Positions 27,662-37,330 of a DNA stretch of 64,000 nt are shown here, piece by piece; the first letter of the stretch is position 1; each line of letters opens with the position of its first letter. The stretch is from Snodgrassella gandavensis (GTDB lineage Bacteria; Pseudomonadota; Gammaproteobacteria; Burkholderiales; Neisseriaceae): the NCBI RefSeq assembly GCF_914768025.1, contig NZ_CAJZCE010000002.1:124001-188000 (forward strand). The letters run 5' to 3'. The position numbers and the translations under genes are program-made. The notes beneath the pieces are model-generated. The model ran no database searches, had not been told where the DNA came from, and was given only the letters and a program-made list of their open reading frames with translations.

Positions 27662-28888
27662 TTACTGTTTGTTTAAAGCCTGCTGGCAGAGTAGTGCGGT
27701 AAGCAGACACAGGCTCACAGGCATGATAAAGTCTGGCGTGATGTTGGTTATTTCCAGTACAAATAATATGGCAGTGAGGGGCATTTTTTGCTGTATAGCC
27801 AGAAAAACGGTGGCACCAGTCACCACTGCGGCAACAACGGGCACTGATGGTAGTACATTGTTCCAAGCAGTGGCTGCCAGTAATGCGATGAGGCCGCCGA
27901 GCATCATTGAGGGGGTAATAAACCCACCATAAGCACCACCGCGGGTTGCCAGCAGCAGTGCCAGCCATTTGCCGATTAGCAGTACCAGAGCGTAATGCCA
28001 GCCAATGCTGGCATTAAATAACAGTTCGTTACCGGCTTTGCCATTACCCAGTATTTCTGGTAACCACATGGCCATGACACCAATTAATATAAAAGCAGCC
28101 ATACTGATAAAAATCAGTTTGGGATTACTACGGGTGGCTGGTTTACAGTAGGCTAGCTGGCGTTGTAACAACCATGAGCTGGTAGCGATTACCGGACCGA
28201 GCAGCAGTGCCCAAATTAACAGTGGGCTGTTCAGACTAAAGGTTGGTAGCTGATAGGCTGGTGTGCTGCCCAATCCCACACGGGCGACCCAGGCAGCAGT
28301 CGTACAGCAGATTAAAGCAGCGATAACATGATTACGCTGAAAACTGAATAGCAAGGTTTCCAGCGCAAACAGGGCAGCAGCCAGTGGCACATCAAAAACC
28401 GCGGACAGACCGGCAGCCGCACTACAGGCCAGCAGGATTTTGCGCTCTTCAGTGCTGATAGATAAGCGACGGCTAATATAATCAGCAAGGGCTGAACTGA
28501 TTTCACGTGGTGCTGTTTCACGTCCGAGAGGAGAACCCATACCTACGGTAAGTATCTGAAGCAGGCCATGCATCAAGGTGGTGCTTAATGGGATGGGTGT
28601 GCCGCTGTTACCGATTGCCTGTTTGATGTCAACCAGTTTGGGGGCATAACGGTGCAGTATGAACCAGCCTGTGCCGGCAACCACGCCACAGCCGCTTAAG
28701 GCCAGTAGCCGATGTGTGGCGCTGGTTTGTTCGACTATGTTGCGAAAAGTGATGCCATCAATGCGGGAAATTCCGTAAACTATCTGCTGAATAAGATGCA
28801 GTAAGCCGATAAGCACCATGCCGGCCACACCAGCAATGGCACCACAGAGCAATAATAAGGCTATTAGTTTAGGGCTTAATCTGGCCAT
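27662..28888 (-). CDS. ClC-family chloride transporter/channel
   Basis: A 408-residue membrane protein of the ClC family. The three selectivity motifs are visible in altered form: GNSGTP (canonical GSGIP), GRETAP (canonical GREGP; gating Glu retained) and GGFITPSMM (canonical GxFxP). The position of the inner proton Glu of exchangers (EE in CLC-ec1) reads ET, in FALETLLFSFQ, which may indicate channel-like or uncoupled transport; the alignment is by eye. No C-terminal CBS domains. It converges on hemF with only 23 bp between the stops. Confidence 0.88.
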   Translation of the reverse strand: MARLSPKLIALLLLCGAIAGVAGMVLIGLLHLIQQIVYGISRIDGITFRNIVEQTSATHRLLALSGCGVVAGTGWFILHRYAPKLVDIKQAIGNSGTPIPLSTTLMHGLLQILTVGMGSPLGRETAPREISSALADYISRRLSISTEERKILLACSAAAGLSAVFDVPLAAALFALETLLFSFQRNHVIAALICCTTAAWVARVGLGSTPAYQLPTFSLNSPLLIWALLLGPVIATSSWLLQRQLAYCKPATRSNPKLIFISMAAFILIGVMAMWLPEILGNGKAGNELLFNASIGWHYALVLLIGKWLALLLATRGGAYGGFITPSMMLGGLIALLAATAWNNVLPSVPVVAAVVTGATVFLAIQQKMPLTAILFVLEITNITPDFIMPVSLCLLTALLCQQALNKQ

Positions 28889-29033
28889 ATCACTATGAAT
28901 TTGTAGTAAATAAAAAGTGTTTTTTACATTTTAAATGACTATATTGTAAACGTCAGTACAGGGATTGCCGAATTTTGGCATGTGCCTGTGCTAAAATTAG
29001 ACCATTTTGTCAGGATTTTAAAGGAACATTCCT

Positions 29034-30662
29034 GTGATCAGTACCAATAATATTACGATGCAGTTTGGCGCTAAGCCATTGTTTGAAAATGTGTCGGTGA
29101 AGTTCGGTGGCGGCCATCGTTATGGTTTGATTGGTGCCAACGGTTCAGGTAAATCAACTTTTATGAAAATTCTGGGTGGCGATCTGGAACCCAGCAGTGG
29201 TGAAGTTGCCATCGATCAGGGGCTGCGGCTGGGTAAGCTGCGGCAGGATCAATTTGCGTATGAAGATATGCGGGTGCTGGATGTGGTGTTGATGGGGCAT
29301 ACGGAAATGTGGGCTGCCATGACAGAGCGTGATGCTATCTATGCCAATCCGGATGCTACTGAAGATGACTATATGCGCGCGGCTGATCTGGAAGCTAAGT
29401 TTGCCGAGTATGATGGTTATACGGCTGAGGCACGTGCTGCCGAATTGCTTGCCGGTGTGGGCATTGATGAGCATTTACATAATGCCAGTATGAGTGAAGT
29501 AGCACCCGGCTTCAAACTGCGTGTACTGCTGGCACAGGCACTGTTTTCCAAACCAGACGTGCTGCTGCTGGATGAACCTACCAATAATCTGGATATCAAT
29601 ACCATTCGCTGGCTGGAAGGAGTATTGAATAGCTATGAATCTACCATGATTATTATTTCACACGACCGCCACTTTCTGAATGAAGTGTGCACTTATATGG
29701 CCGATGTGGATTATGGTGGCATTACGTTGTATCCGGGTAATTATGATGATTATATGCTGGCTTCAACTCAGGCGCGTGAACGTACCCTGAAAGACAATGC
29801 CAAAGCCAAGGAAAAACTACAGGAATTGCAGGAATTTGTGGCGCGTTTTTCCGCCAATAAATCCAAGGCAAGGCAGGCAACCAGTCGTGCCAAACTGGCA
29901 GATAAAATCAAGGCCGATATGGTAGAAGTGAAGCCATCCAGCCGTCAGAGTCCGTTTATCCGCTTTAATTTTGACGACAAGAAAAAATTACACCGGCAGG
30001 CACTGGAAGTACAGGATTTATCCAAGCGATTCGACCGGCAATTGTTTAACAAGCTGAATCTGATGCTGGATGCTGGTGAGCGGCTGGCCATTATCGGCCC
30101 GAATGGTGCCGGTAAATCCACCCTGCTGAAATTACTGGCCGGCGCATACGATGAAGCCTGTAACGAAGGCATCAAGGCAGATACAGGTAAAGTTAAATGG
30201 GCGGAAAAAGCACAGGTAGGCTATTACCCGCAAGACCATGAAAATGATTTTGATGTACCGATGACTTTAACTGAGTGGATGCGCCAGTGGGGTAAAGACG
30301 GCGATGATGAGCAGGTGATTCGCGGTACTTTGGGACGCTTGCTTTTTGGCAGCAATGAAGTGGGCAAGCAGGTGCAGGTACTGTCGGGTGGTGAAAAAGG
30401 CCGTATGCTGTATGGCAAGCTGATTTTGCAGGAACCGAATGTGCTGGTGATGGATGAACCCACTAACCACATGGATATGGAAAGTATTGAGGCGTTAAAT
30501 ATGGCGCTGGAAAAATTCCCGGGTACGCTGGTGTTTGTGTCTCATGACCGCCAGTTTGTTTCCAGTCTGGCTACGCAGATTCTTGAGCTGGATGGTGAAG
30601 GCGGCTTTGAGTATTATCTGGGTGATTATGAAGGCTATCTGGCCAAAAAAGGCCTGATCTGA
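29034..30662 (+). CDS. ybiT: ABC-F ATPase, YbiT type
   Basis: A 542-residue protein with two ABC domains: [12 protein letters not shown] and [11 protein letters not shown] in the first, [24 protein letters not shown] and [11 protein letters not shown] in the second, joined by a charged P-site-tRNA-interaction linker. There are no membrane segments. It is closest to YbiT among the ABC-F subfamilies by its start [30 protein letters not shown] proteins act on the ribosome as translation factors. The start is GTG at 29034, with AAGGAAC upstream. Confidence 0.92.
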   Translation: MISTNNITMQFGAKPLFENVSVKFGGGHRYGLIGANGSGKSTFMKILGGDLEPSSGEVAIDQGLRLGKLRQDQFAYEDMRVLDVVLMGHTEMWAAMTERDAIYANPDATEDDYMRAADLEAKFAEYDGYTAEARAAELLAGVGIDEHLHNASMSEVAPGFKLRVLLAQALFSKPDVLLLDEPTNNLDINTIRWLEGVLNSYESTMIIISHDRHFLNEVCTYMADVDYGGITLYPGNYDDYMLASTQARERTLKDNAKAKEKLQELQEFVARFSANKSKARQATSRAKLADKIKADMVEVKPSSRQSPFIRFNFDDKKKLHRQALEVQDLSKRFDRQLFNKLNLMLDAGERLAIIGPNGAGKSTLLKLLAGAYDEACNEGIKADTGKVKWAEKAQVGYYPQDHENDFDVPMTLTEWMRQWGKDGDDEQVIRGTLGRLLFGSNEVGKQVQVLSGGEKGRMLYGKLILQEPNVLVMDEPTNHMDMESIEALNMALEKFPGTLVFVSHDRQFVSSLATQILELDGEGGFEYYLGDYEGYLAKKGLI

Positions 30663-30672
30663 TTTTGTGCTG

Positions 30673-30700
30673 ACTGCCTGTATTTACAGGCAGTTTTTTA
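30673..30700 (+). terminator. Terminator of ybiT
   Basis: ACTGCCTGTA, TT, TACAGGCAGT, followed by TTTTTTA. Confidence 0.88.
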
Positions 30701-30715
30701 TATGGGAGAAAAGTA

Positions 30716-31261
30716 ATGAGTATAGACAGGAATGATACGGTAAAGCTGGTTGACTGTACGGAAAAAGAACACGCAGCAGCCATTCTGGCGCTTTTTAACG
30801 ATACTATTGCTGGTTCTACTGCCCTGTATGATTATGAACCGCGCTCGCTGTCATTCATGGAAGGCTGGTTTGCAGCCAAGCGTGCGCGCAACTGCCCAGT
30901 AGTTGGTGCAGTAAACGGGCAGGGAGAACTGCTGGCCTTTGCTTCATGGGGTGCATTCCGGGATTATCCGGCTAATAAATACACGGTAGAACACAGTGTG
31001 TATGTACGCAATGACTGCCGGCGGCAAGGGCTGGCACGCAAGCTGATGCAGGAACTGATTACGCGTGCACAAAAGGCAGATATGCATGTATTAATGGGTG
31101 TAATTGATGCAGCCAATAGTGGTAGCATAGCCCTGCATGAGCAGCTTGGCTTCAAACATGTGGGCACATTGCCGCAGATTGGTTTCAAGTTCGGCCACTG
31201 GCTGGATGCGGCGCTGTACCAGCTCATTCTGGAAACACCAGCGCAGCCTGTGGATGGCTGA
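30716..31261 (+). CDS. GNAT N-acetyltransferase, phosphinothricin-acetyltransferase type
   Basis: A 181-residue GNAT protein with AAILALFNDTIAGSTALYDYEPRS at the N terminus, the acetyl-CoA loop VRNDCRRQGLARKLM, and NSGSIALHEQLGFKHVGTLPQIGFKFGHW at the C terminus, the signature of the Pat/YncA/MddA group that acetylates phosphinothricin or methionine sulfoximine and sulfone. GGGAGAAA precedes the ATG. It may detoxify glutamine-synthetase inhibitors; substrate is inferred from family only. Confidence 0.88.
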   Translation: MSIDRNDTVKLVDCTEKEHAAAILALFNDTIAGSTALYDYEPRSLSFMEGWFAAKRARNCPVVGAVNGQGELLAFASWGAFRDYPANKYTVEHSVYVRNDCRRQGLARKLMQELITRAQKADMHVLMGVIDAANSGSIALHEQLGFKHVGTLPQIGFKFGHWLDAALYQLILETPAQPVDG

Positions 31262-31279
31262 TAAACACATGATGCTGTT

Positions 31280-31666
31280 TCAGGCGATTCTCAGCCACCA
31301 GTGTACGCTCAGTAAACCGAGTATGGTGAGCAATAAGGAACCGCCTGTATGCAGCAGTATATGGGTTATGGCCAGAGCATAGCGTTGTGATTGGAGTAAT
31401 TGCACAGATTCGAGCGAAAAAGTTGAAAAAGTAGTCAGCCCGCCAAGAAAACCGGTGATGACAAACAAGCGCCATTCGGGTGCAATATTCACCAAATGCA
31501 TAAACAGGCCACTGGACAGGCCAATCAGATAGGCTCCTGTCCAGTTGGCCATTAAGGTGCCATACGGCAGACAGGAATGAAGTGAATTCAGGCTGATACC
31601 TAGCAGCCAGCGCAAAATGGCACCCAGCGCAGCTCCGCTGGCAATAGCGAATAAAGATAAATACAT
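31280..31666 (-). CDS. crcB: Fluoride ion channel CrcB/Fluc
   Basis: A 128-residue protein with four membrane segments and the Fluc motifs GAALGAILRWLLG, a polar helix-break segment NWTGAYLIG, and GFLGGLTTFSTFSLE containing the Na+-coordinating break. Fluc channels are dual-topology dimers exporting fluoride. I looked for a fluoride riboswitch upstream and did not find one. Confidence 0.93.
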   Translation of the reverse strand: MYLSLFAIASGAALGAILRWLLGISLNSLHSCLPYGTLMANWTGAYLIGLSSGLFMHLVNIAPEWRLFVITGFLGGLTTFSTFSLESVQLLQSQRYALAITHILLHTGGSLLLTILGLLSVHWWLRIA

Positions 31667-31790
31667 AATGAATCCAGTAAAAAAAACACGGGTATAGGAT
31701 TATTTATTTTACGCTAAAGCAGTATCCTATATTGCCATAAGCAACTGAAATGACTACGCTAGGGTTTTAGTCACTGTAAAAAATATTAAT

Positions 31791-32327
31791 ATGAATTTAA
31801 CCGAAACCAAAATCACCAGCAAAGAAATTTATCGAGGTTCATTTTTAAATGTGTTTGAGGATACCGTCAGCTTGCCGAATGGCAAGCAGGCACAGCGGGT
31901 AGTGGTACAGCATCCCGGTGCCGCAGCGGTACTGGCCGTGACTGCTGAACAGAAAGTGGTACTGGTAAGGCAATGGCGCTATCCGGTGGGAGAGGCATTA
32001 CTGGAAATTCCGGCGGGCAAGCTGGATGGCAAAAATGAGGATCCGGCTGATGCAGCCTTGCGGGAGTTGGCGGAAGAAACTCCTTATACCGCAGCAGAAG
32101 TTAAACTGATTCATACTTTCTATACCGTGCCCGGTTTCGGTGATGAAAAAATGTATCTTTATCTGGCGGAAAATGTGCAGCCCAATAGTGCACTGGCAGC
32201 AGATGAGGATGAAATTCTTGAACCATTACTGCTAAGCCGGGATGAAGTGCGTACGGCATTGGCCAATAACCAGATTCATGACGGCAAAACCCTGATTGCC
32301 TTGCAGTACTGGCTATTGTATTGCTAA
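31791..32327 (+). CDS. NUDIX hydrolase, ADP-ribose pyrophosphatase type
   Basis: A 178-residue NUDIX protein with an ADP-ribose pyrophosphatase-like layout: KVVLVRQWRYPVGEALLEIPAGKLDGKNEDPADAALRELAEETPYTAAE. The Nudix box has one extra residue between Gly and the first Glu and Pro in place of its usual late Gly, as I recall for Neisserial homologues; the catalytic REL-EE core is intact. It probably hydrolyses ADP-ribose to AMP and ribose-5-phosphate. The stop is 17 bp before gloB, with which it is likely co-transcribed. Confidence 0.88.
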   Translation: MNLTETKITSKEIYRGSFLNVFEDTVSLPNGKQAQRVVVQHPGAAAVLAVTAEQKVVLVRQWRYPVGEALLEIPAGKLDGKNEDPADAALRELAEETPYTAAEVKLIHTFYTVPGFGDEKMYLYLAENVQPNSALAADEDEILEPLLLSRDEVRTALANNQIHDGKTLIALQYWLLYC

Positions 32328-32344
32328 AACTGGAGGATGCCGTG

Positions 32345-33103
32345 ATGCAAATCATTCCATTACCCGCCTTGTCGGATAATTATATCTGGTTGCTGCGGCA
32401 GGGAAGTCAGGCAATAGTGATAGACCCAGGTGAAGCCGCTGTGGTGAAGAATTATCTGGCTGCACAGGCGTTAAACCTGAATGCTATCTGGCTTACCCAT
32501 GCACACCATGACCATATTGGTGGTGTAGCAGCATTAAAACAACACTATCCACAGTGTGAGGTTATTGGCTGGGGTGAGTGGCCTGAGGTGAACAGGGCAG
32601 TAAACGAAGGCAGCGAATTTGAAGTTTTCGGGCAACAGATATCTGTATGGCATATTCCCGGTCATACTGCTGATCATCTGGCTTATCTATTGGCTGATTC
32701 TGCTGGCCAGCAACGGGTATTTTGTGGTGATACGCTGCTTAGTGCCGGTTGCGGACGGGTATTTACCGGAACTATGGCACAAATGTTTGCCAGCTTGCAG
32801 CGCTTAAACAGCCTGCCGCAAGATACTTTATTTTATCCGGCACATGAGTATACGGCAGCTAATTTAAAATTTGCTCAGGTTGTAGAACCGGATAATCCGG
32901 CAATCCGGCAGGCATTATCGCAGACAGCAACATTACCCACATTACCGGTAAGTTTGGCACATGAACGTGATATTAATCCTTTTTTGCGTACCAGCCAGCC
33001 GCCAGTTATCGCATCAGTAGTGCAGAAAGGATTGCCTGAGCAGCAGTCCACTGAGCCACTGGCAGTATTTACCTGTTTGCGGGAATGGAAAAACCGTTTT
33101 TGA
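32345..33103 (+). CDS. gloB: Hydroxyacylglutathione hydrolase (glyoxalase II)
   Basis: A 252-residue metallo-beta-lactamase-fold enzyme with the metal motif THAHHDHIGG, GHTADHLAYL and FCGDTLLSAGCGRVFTG, and YPAHEYTAANLKFA in the family-specific C-terminal domain. It hydrolyses S-lactoylglutathione in methylglyoxal detoxification. I chose ATG 32345 because GGAGGA lies 8 bp upstream; the frame is open to 32321. Confidence 0.94.
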   Translation: MQIIPLPALSDNYIWLLRQGSQAIVIDPGEAAVVKNYLAAQALNLNAIWLTHAHHDHIGGVAALKQHYPQCEVIGWGEWPEVNRAVNEGSEFEVFGQQISVWHIPGHTADHLAYLLADSAGQQRVFCGDTLLSAGCGRVFTGTMAQMFASLQRLNSLPQDTLFYPAHEYTAANLKFAQVVEPDNPAIRQALSQTATLPTLPVSLAHERDINPFLRTSQPPVIASVVQKGLPEQQSTEPLAVFTCLREWKNRF

Positions 33104-33248
33104 TTACGGTATAGGTTACAGCATGTTATCATTGAGCCAGCATAATAACGAAGGAATATATGAGTTGAAACAGGGCTGAATGATAACAACTGATGATATC
33201 GGCCAGTGAAAGATTCATGGCGCTTTCAGCCTGTCAACCTGTCTGAAT

Positions 33249-34613
33249 ATGAAAACAACTTCGCCATACTGTATGAACTGGACACAATTATTAAGTGCCC
33301 AACGTTTTAAACCGGATAATGGCTGTATCGTGCCTACTGTGACCGCCTCCAGTGAAGAAGGCGCGGAGGCTTTACGTACTGATTTTCACATAGATTATGA
33401 TCGTGTGGTGTTTTCCAGCGGTTTTCGCCGTCTGGCACGTAAAACGCAGGTGCATCCGTTTGCTTTGCATGACAACACGCACAACCGCCTCACTCATAGT
33501 GTTGAAGTAGCCAGTGTCGGGCGCAGCTTGGGCAATCGTGTCGGCGTTATGCTGGCTGCCGGTAATTTTCTACCACCGGGCAGTCATGCTGCCGATATTG
33601 GTGCGATAGTACAGGTAGCCTGTCTGGCGCATGATTTTGGTAATCCGCCGTTTGGGCATACCGGTGAAGATGCACTGCGAGAATGGTTTCGTGACCCGCA
33701 GCACGCACATTATTTACAGGAGCTAAGCACTGCTGAGCGCAATGATATTGAAACCTATGAAGGTAATGCACATAGCCTGCGACTGGTGGCCAGTCTGGAA
33801 ATGTATCAGAACGATGGCGGCATGCGCCTCACCGCAGCAGTTATCGGTGCCTTGCTGAAATACCCGTGGACAAGTTCGGCTGAGCAGGGGCGGCGTAAAT
33901 TCAATATTTATCAGACAGAACTGCCTTTTATCCGTTGTATTGCTCAACAGCTTGGCTTGCCAGAGGCGGGTGAAAATCACTGGGTACGGCATCCATTATC
34001 CTATTTAATGGAAGCTGCCGATGATATCTGCTACGCCTTGCTGGATTTGGAAGATGCAGTGGAGCTGGGCTTGTTACAGGTTGATGAAGTAGAGCAAATC
34101 CTGTCCAGACTAACCAATAAAGAATATGAATGGCATTCGTATGCTAGTCAGGAACGTTGTGCCCGTTTGCGTGGTATTGCTATTGGCCGTGCGGTAGATG
34201 ATATTGCGCATACTTTTATCAAACACCACGGTGATTTATTAAATGGCTCCTTTCGTGGCAAAGATTTACTTGCTCTGGCCAGCCCAGACGTAAATGAGGC
34301 ACTGCATGCAGCCAAGGAGCTGGCACGGACAAGGATATTCCGCCACCAGAGCAAGCTGATTACGGAAATCGCTACTTTTCCCTGTCTAGGTTCGATTCTG
34401 GGCTTGCTGGTACCGGCTGTGTATGCGTTTATTAAAACCGATAAATTAAGCAAACGGCAGGAGTTGGCCTTGTCCTTATTGAAGGAACAGAAGCTAAGCA
34501 GAGACGATGGTTTGTATCTGGCCTATATGAAAGTGCTGGATTTTGTCGGTGGCATGACGGATAACACCGCAGCGAAACTGGCGCGTGAGGTATCCGGTAT
34601 TGGTATGTTGTAG
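33249..34613 (+). CDS. dgt: dGTP triphosphohydrolase
   Basis: A 454-residue HD-domain protein. The motifs FSSGFRRLARKTQVHP, NRLTHSVEVASVGRSLG and CLAHDFGNPPFGHTGEDAL hold the metal-binding His/Asp residues. Dgt cleaves dGTP to deoxyguanosine and triphosphate, affecting dNTP pools and sometimes phage defence. The start is uncertain: ATG 33249 and ATG 33273 (MNWTQLL) are both possible and neither has a clear ribosome-binding site. Confidence 0.92.
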   Translation: MKTTSPYCMNWTQLLSAQRFKPDNGCIVPTVTASSEEGAEALRTDFHIDYDRVVFSSGFRRLARKTQVHPFALHDNTHNRLTHSVEVASVGRSLGNRVGVMLAAGNFLPPGSHAADIGAIVQVACLAHDFGNPPFGHTGEDALREWFRDPQHAHYLQELSTAERNDIETYEGNAHSLRLVASLEMYQNDGGMRLTAAVIGALLKYPWTSSAEQGRRKFNIYQTELPFIRCIAQQLGLPEAGENHWVRHPLSYLMEAADDICYALLDLEDAVELGLLQVDEVEQILSRLTNKEYEWHSYASQERCARLRGIAIGRAVDDIAHTFIKHHGDLLNGSFRGKDLLALASPDVNEALHAAKELARTRIFRHQSKLITEIATFPCLGSILGLLVPAVYAFIKTDKLSKRQELALSLLKEQKLSRDDGLYLAYMKVLDFVGGMTDNTAAKLAREVSGIGML

Positions 34614-34695
34614 ATTTTGCGCCTGAGGGTTATATAAAATAATTATATAAATCATAAGCATAAATATTTATTTTATTTTTATTCCCGTTTTTTGC

Positions 34696-34724
34696 TTGCC
34701 AAGGATCAGATTATTGCGTATTAT
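34696..34724 (+). promoter_or_regulatory. Promoter of the tRNA-Arg/tRNA-Glu unit
   Basis: TTGCCA (34696-34701), a 17-bp spacer and TATTAT (34719-34724), followed by the GC-rich discriminator CGCGC seen at stringently controlled stable-RNA promoters. Confidence 0.7.
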
Positions 34725-34770
34725 CGCGCTTCTTGATTTTCGGTGACTCTTAAACGAGTTCGAAAGCAAT

Positions 34771-34847
34771 GCACCCGTAGCTCAGTTGGATAGAGTATCT
34801 GGCTACGAACCAGAGGGTCGGGCGTTCGAATCGCTCCGGGTGCACCA
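34771..34847 (+). tRNA. tRNA-Arg(ACG)
   Basis: A 77-nt cloverleaf with encoded CCA: acceptor GCACCCG/CGGGTGC, anticodon ACG in the loop of GGCTACGAACC, and T-loop GTTCGAATC. Confidence 0.96.
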
Positions 34848-34857
34848 TCAAGACAAC

Positions 34858-34932
34858 GCGCCCATCGTCTAGCGGTTAGGACATCGCCCTTTCACGGCGG
34901 TAACCGGGGTTCGATTCCCCGTGGGCGTGCCA
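34858..34932 (+). tRNA. tRNA-Glu(TTC)
   Basis: A 75-nt cloverleaf with encoded CCA, anticodon TTC in CCCTTTCACGG, and T-loop GGTTCGATTCC. It is 10 bp after tRNA-Arg, in the same transcript. Confidence 0.96.
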
Positions 34933-34939
34933 GATTCTG

Positions 34940-34976
34940 AAAACCTGTTTGATTTTTCAAACAGGTTTTTTTATTT
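34940..34976 (+). terminator. Terminator of the tRNA-Arg/Glu unit
   Basis: AAACCTGTTTGA and TCAAACAGGTTT form a perfect stem with TTT loop, then a T-run. Confidence 0.9.
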
Positions 34977-35092
34977 TGTTTAAATTCTGTTAGTGATGGA
35001 TTTATCTGGTGGCTATTTGTCTCAATAATCCTACTTATTAGCGTCATCACTGAATAAGTTTGAATCATGTGGCTGATACAGCGGAACTCAAC

Positions 35093-37129
35093 TTATACAC
35101 CCAGATAAGCAGCACGTTGAGACAGCCAGCGTTGCAGATGTTTATTAACTATTTCTGGTTGCTGGCTAATCAAAATCGGCGCCAGATCACGTGCTTTTTC
35201 CAGTAATGGCAAATCTTCTTCCAGATTGGCAAAGCGCAGCATGGGCACACCACTTTGGCGTGCTCCCAGAAATTCTCCGGGGCCACGGATGTTTAAATCT
35301 TGTCTGGCAATCTCAAAACCATCAGTATTTTCATAAATTACTTTCAGGCGCGCTTTAGCCAAATCGCCCAGCGGTTCACTAAACAGCAATACACAGCGGC
35401 TGGCCGCAGCACCACGCCCTACGCGTCCGCGCAGTTGATGCAATTGCGCCAGTCCCATACGCTCCGCGTGTTCGATAACCATCAGGCTGGCATTAGGCAC
35501 ATCCACACCCACTTCAATCACAGTGGTTGCTACCAGTACCTGAGTACTCCCTTCGACGAATGCCACCATCACCGCCGCTTTTTCCGCAGGTTTCAGACGG
35601 CCATGAATCAGGCCTATGGTCAGTTCCGGCAAGGCAGCCTGTAATTGAACAACGGTATCCACTGCTGTTTGTAATTGTAAGGTTTCCGATTCCTCAATCA
35701 ATGGGCATACCCAATACACCTGTCGCCCCTGAGTGCAGGTATGCTTCACCAGTTTTTCCACTTCATGTCGGCGCGCACTGTTTACCAAACGGGTTACTAC
35801 CGGCGTGCGTCCGGGCGGCAGTTCATCAATCACCGAAACATCCAGATCAGCAAAAAAACTCATTGCCAGTGTCCGTGGTATCGGGGTGGCAGACATCATC
35901 AACTGATGTACATCATCTCCTTTATTCTTTAAGGCCAGACGCTGGGCTACACCAAAGCGGTGTTGTTCATCAACAATAACCAACCCCAGATTATGAAAGG
36001 CTACATCATCCTGAAACAGCGCATGCGTGCCAACAGCCAGTTGAACCGTACCGTTTGCCAGCTCATTTTTGGCTTCTTTACGGGCTTTTTTGCGCACACT
36101 ACCGGAAAGCCAGACAATCCTGATTCCCAATGGCGCAAACCATTGCTGAAATTTCAGGTAATGCTGTTCAGCCAGAATCTCTGTAGGTGCCATTACCGCT
36201 ACCTGAAAACCAGCTTCCATTGCTGCTGCGGCAGCAAGTGCACAAACAATGGTTTTGCCGCTACCCACATCTCCTTGTAATAAACGGTGCATCGGATGTG
36301 TTTGTGCCAAGTCATTCGTGATTTCAGCAATGGCACGCTGTTGTGCCGTAGTTAAGGCGAAACCCAGATTAGCCAGTAAAGGTTGACTGATGCGTCCGTC
36401 ACCACATAAAGCTGTGGCGTGACCACTCAAACGCTGCTGGCGAGCCAGCCGCATTGATAATTGCTGTGCCAGTAATTCATCGAATTTCAGCCGCTGCCAT
36501 GCTGGTAAAGTGCCTTCATGTAAGTCCCGCGCCGTGTACTCAGGTGGGGGAGAATGCAGAAAAGTCAGACTTTCCAGAAAGGAAGGTAATTGCAATTGTT
36601 GTAATAGCTCGGCTGGCAGGGTATCGTCGGCAGGCAGATGCTTAAGTGAAGCCTGAATCAGGCGACGTAAAGTGGGTTGATTCAGTCCATTAACTGTAGG
36701 GTAAATTGGTGTCAGGCTTTCGGCTAATCCCTTGTCGATATCGGTACGAATTTTGGGATGTACCATTTCATCACCAAAAAAGCCATGTCTGATTTCACCA
36801 AGCGCCCGAATCACATTGCCTTCTGCCAGTTGTTTTTGCTGACTGGGGTAAAAATGCAGAAAACGCAGATACAAAACATATCCGGATACATCTTTAACTT
36901 GTACTACTAACTGTTTGCGCGGACGAAATTGTATTTGTTGATGGATTACCGTTGCTTCAATCTGGACTGGTACACCCGTCTGGGCGTCAGCGATTGGGGT
37001 GATATGAGTTTCGTCTTCATAGCGTAAAGGCAGGTGCAGAGCCAAATCCCAGATATTACTGATATTGAGCTTGGCCAGTTTAGCAAGTGTGCCTGCACTG
37101 ACAGGAAAAGGAAAAGCAGCGGTAGACAT
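35093..37129 (-). CDS. recG: ATP-dependent DNA helicase RecG
   Basis: A 678-residue RecG. The N-terminal wedge/OB domain precedes a two-lobed SF2 helicase: Walker A LQGDVGSGKTIV, Walker B DEQHRFGV, MMSATPIPRTLA, and QLRGRVGRG in motif VI. It drives fork reversal and branch migration in repair. It is a single gene, with no spoT or other partner next to it. Confidence 0.95.
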   Translation of the reverse strand: MSTAAFPFPVSAGTLAKLAKLNISNIWDLALHLPLRYEDETHITPIADAQTGVPVQIEATVIHQQIQFRPRKQLVVQVKDVSGYVLYLRFLHFYPSQQKQLAEGNVIRALGEIRHGFFGDEMVHPKIRTDIDKGLAESLTPIYPTVNGLNQPTLRRLIQASLKHLPADDTLPAELLQQLQLPSFLESLTFLHSPPPEYTARDLHEGTLPAWQRLKFDELLAQQLSMRLARQQRLSGHATALCGDGRISQPLLANLGFALTTAQQRAIAEITNDLAQTHPMHRLLQGDVGSGKTIVCALAAAAAMEAGFQVAVMAPTEILAEQHYLKFQQWFAPLGIRIVWLSGSVRKKARKEAKNELANGTVQLAVGTHALFQDDVAFHNLGLVIVDEQHRFGVAQRLALKNKGDDVHQLMMSATPIPRTLAMSFFADLDVSVIDELPPGRTPVVTRLVNSARRHEVEKLVKHTCTQGRQVYWVCPLIEESETLQLQTAVDTVVQLQAALPELTIGLIHGRLKPAEKAAVMVAFVEGSTQVLVATTVIEVGVDVPNASLMVIEHAERMGLAQLHQLRGRVGRGAAASRCVLLFSEPLGDLAKARLKVIYENTDGFEIARQDLNIRGPGEFLGARQSGVPMLRFANLEEDLPLLEKARDLAPILISQQPEIVNKHLQRWLSQRAAYLGV

Positions 37130-37261
37130 GGTGAAACAGTTAAAAGATATGATGCAACACTGCTACCATAGCATGTTTAAACGCATATCGCTATTCTGGC
37201 TGGCGTTACCTCAATTAATAGCAGATAAATGACTGGCGATTATTTAATAGATGTCTTTGTC

Positions 37262-37314
37262 ACAAAAATAAACCCGTTTTGCTGGCCGGTAATTTTATCC
37301 GCAGCAAAACGGGT
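37262..37314 (-). terminator. Terminator of ilvD
   Basis: ACCCGTTTTGCTG (37272-37284) pairs with CAGCAAAACGGGT (37302-37314). Read on the minus strand, TTTATTTTTG follows the stem. Confidence 0.85.
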
Positions 37315-37330
37315 AGATTTTCAGAATCAA

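Noticed and set aside
31667-31790. Search for a fluoride riboswitch before crcB
   Set aside because: The characteristic GGNGAUGG and pseudoknot elements are not visible on the minus strand.
35592-35601. TTCAGACGGC, the exact reverse complement of the Neisseria uptake core GCCGTCTGAA
   Set aside because: Only one copy seen, inside recG coding sequence and not in a terminator; it may be chance.
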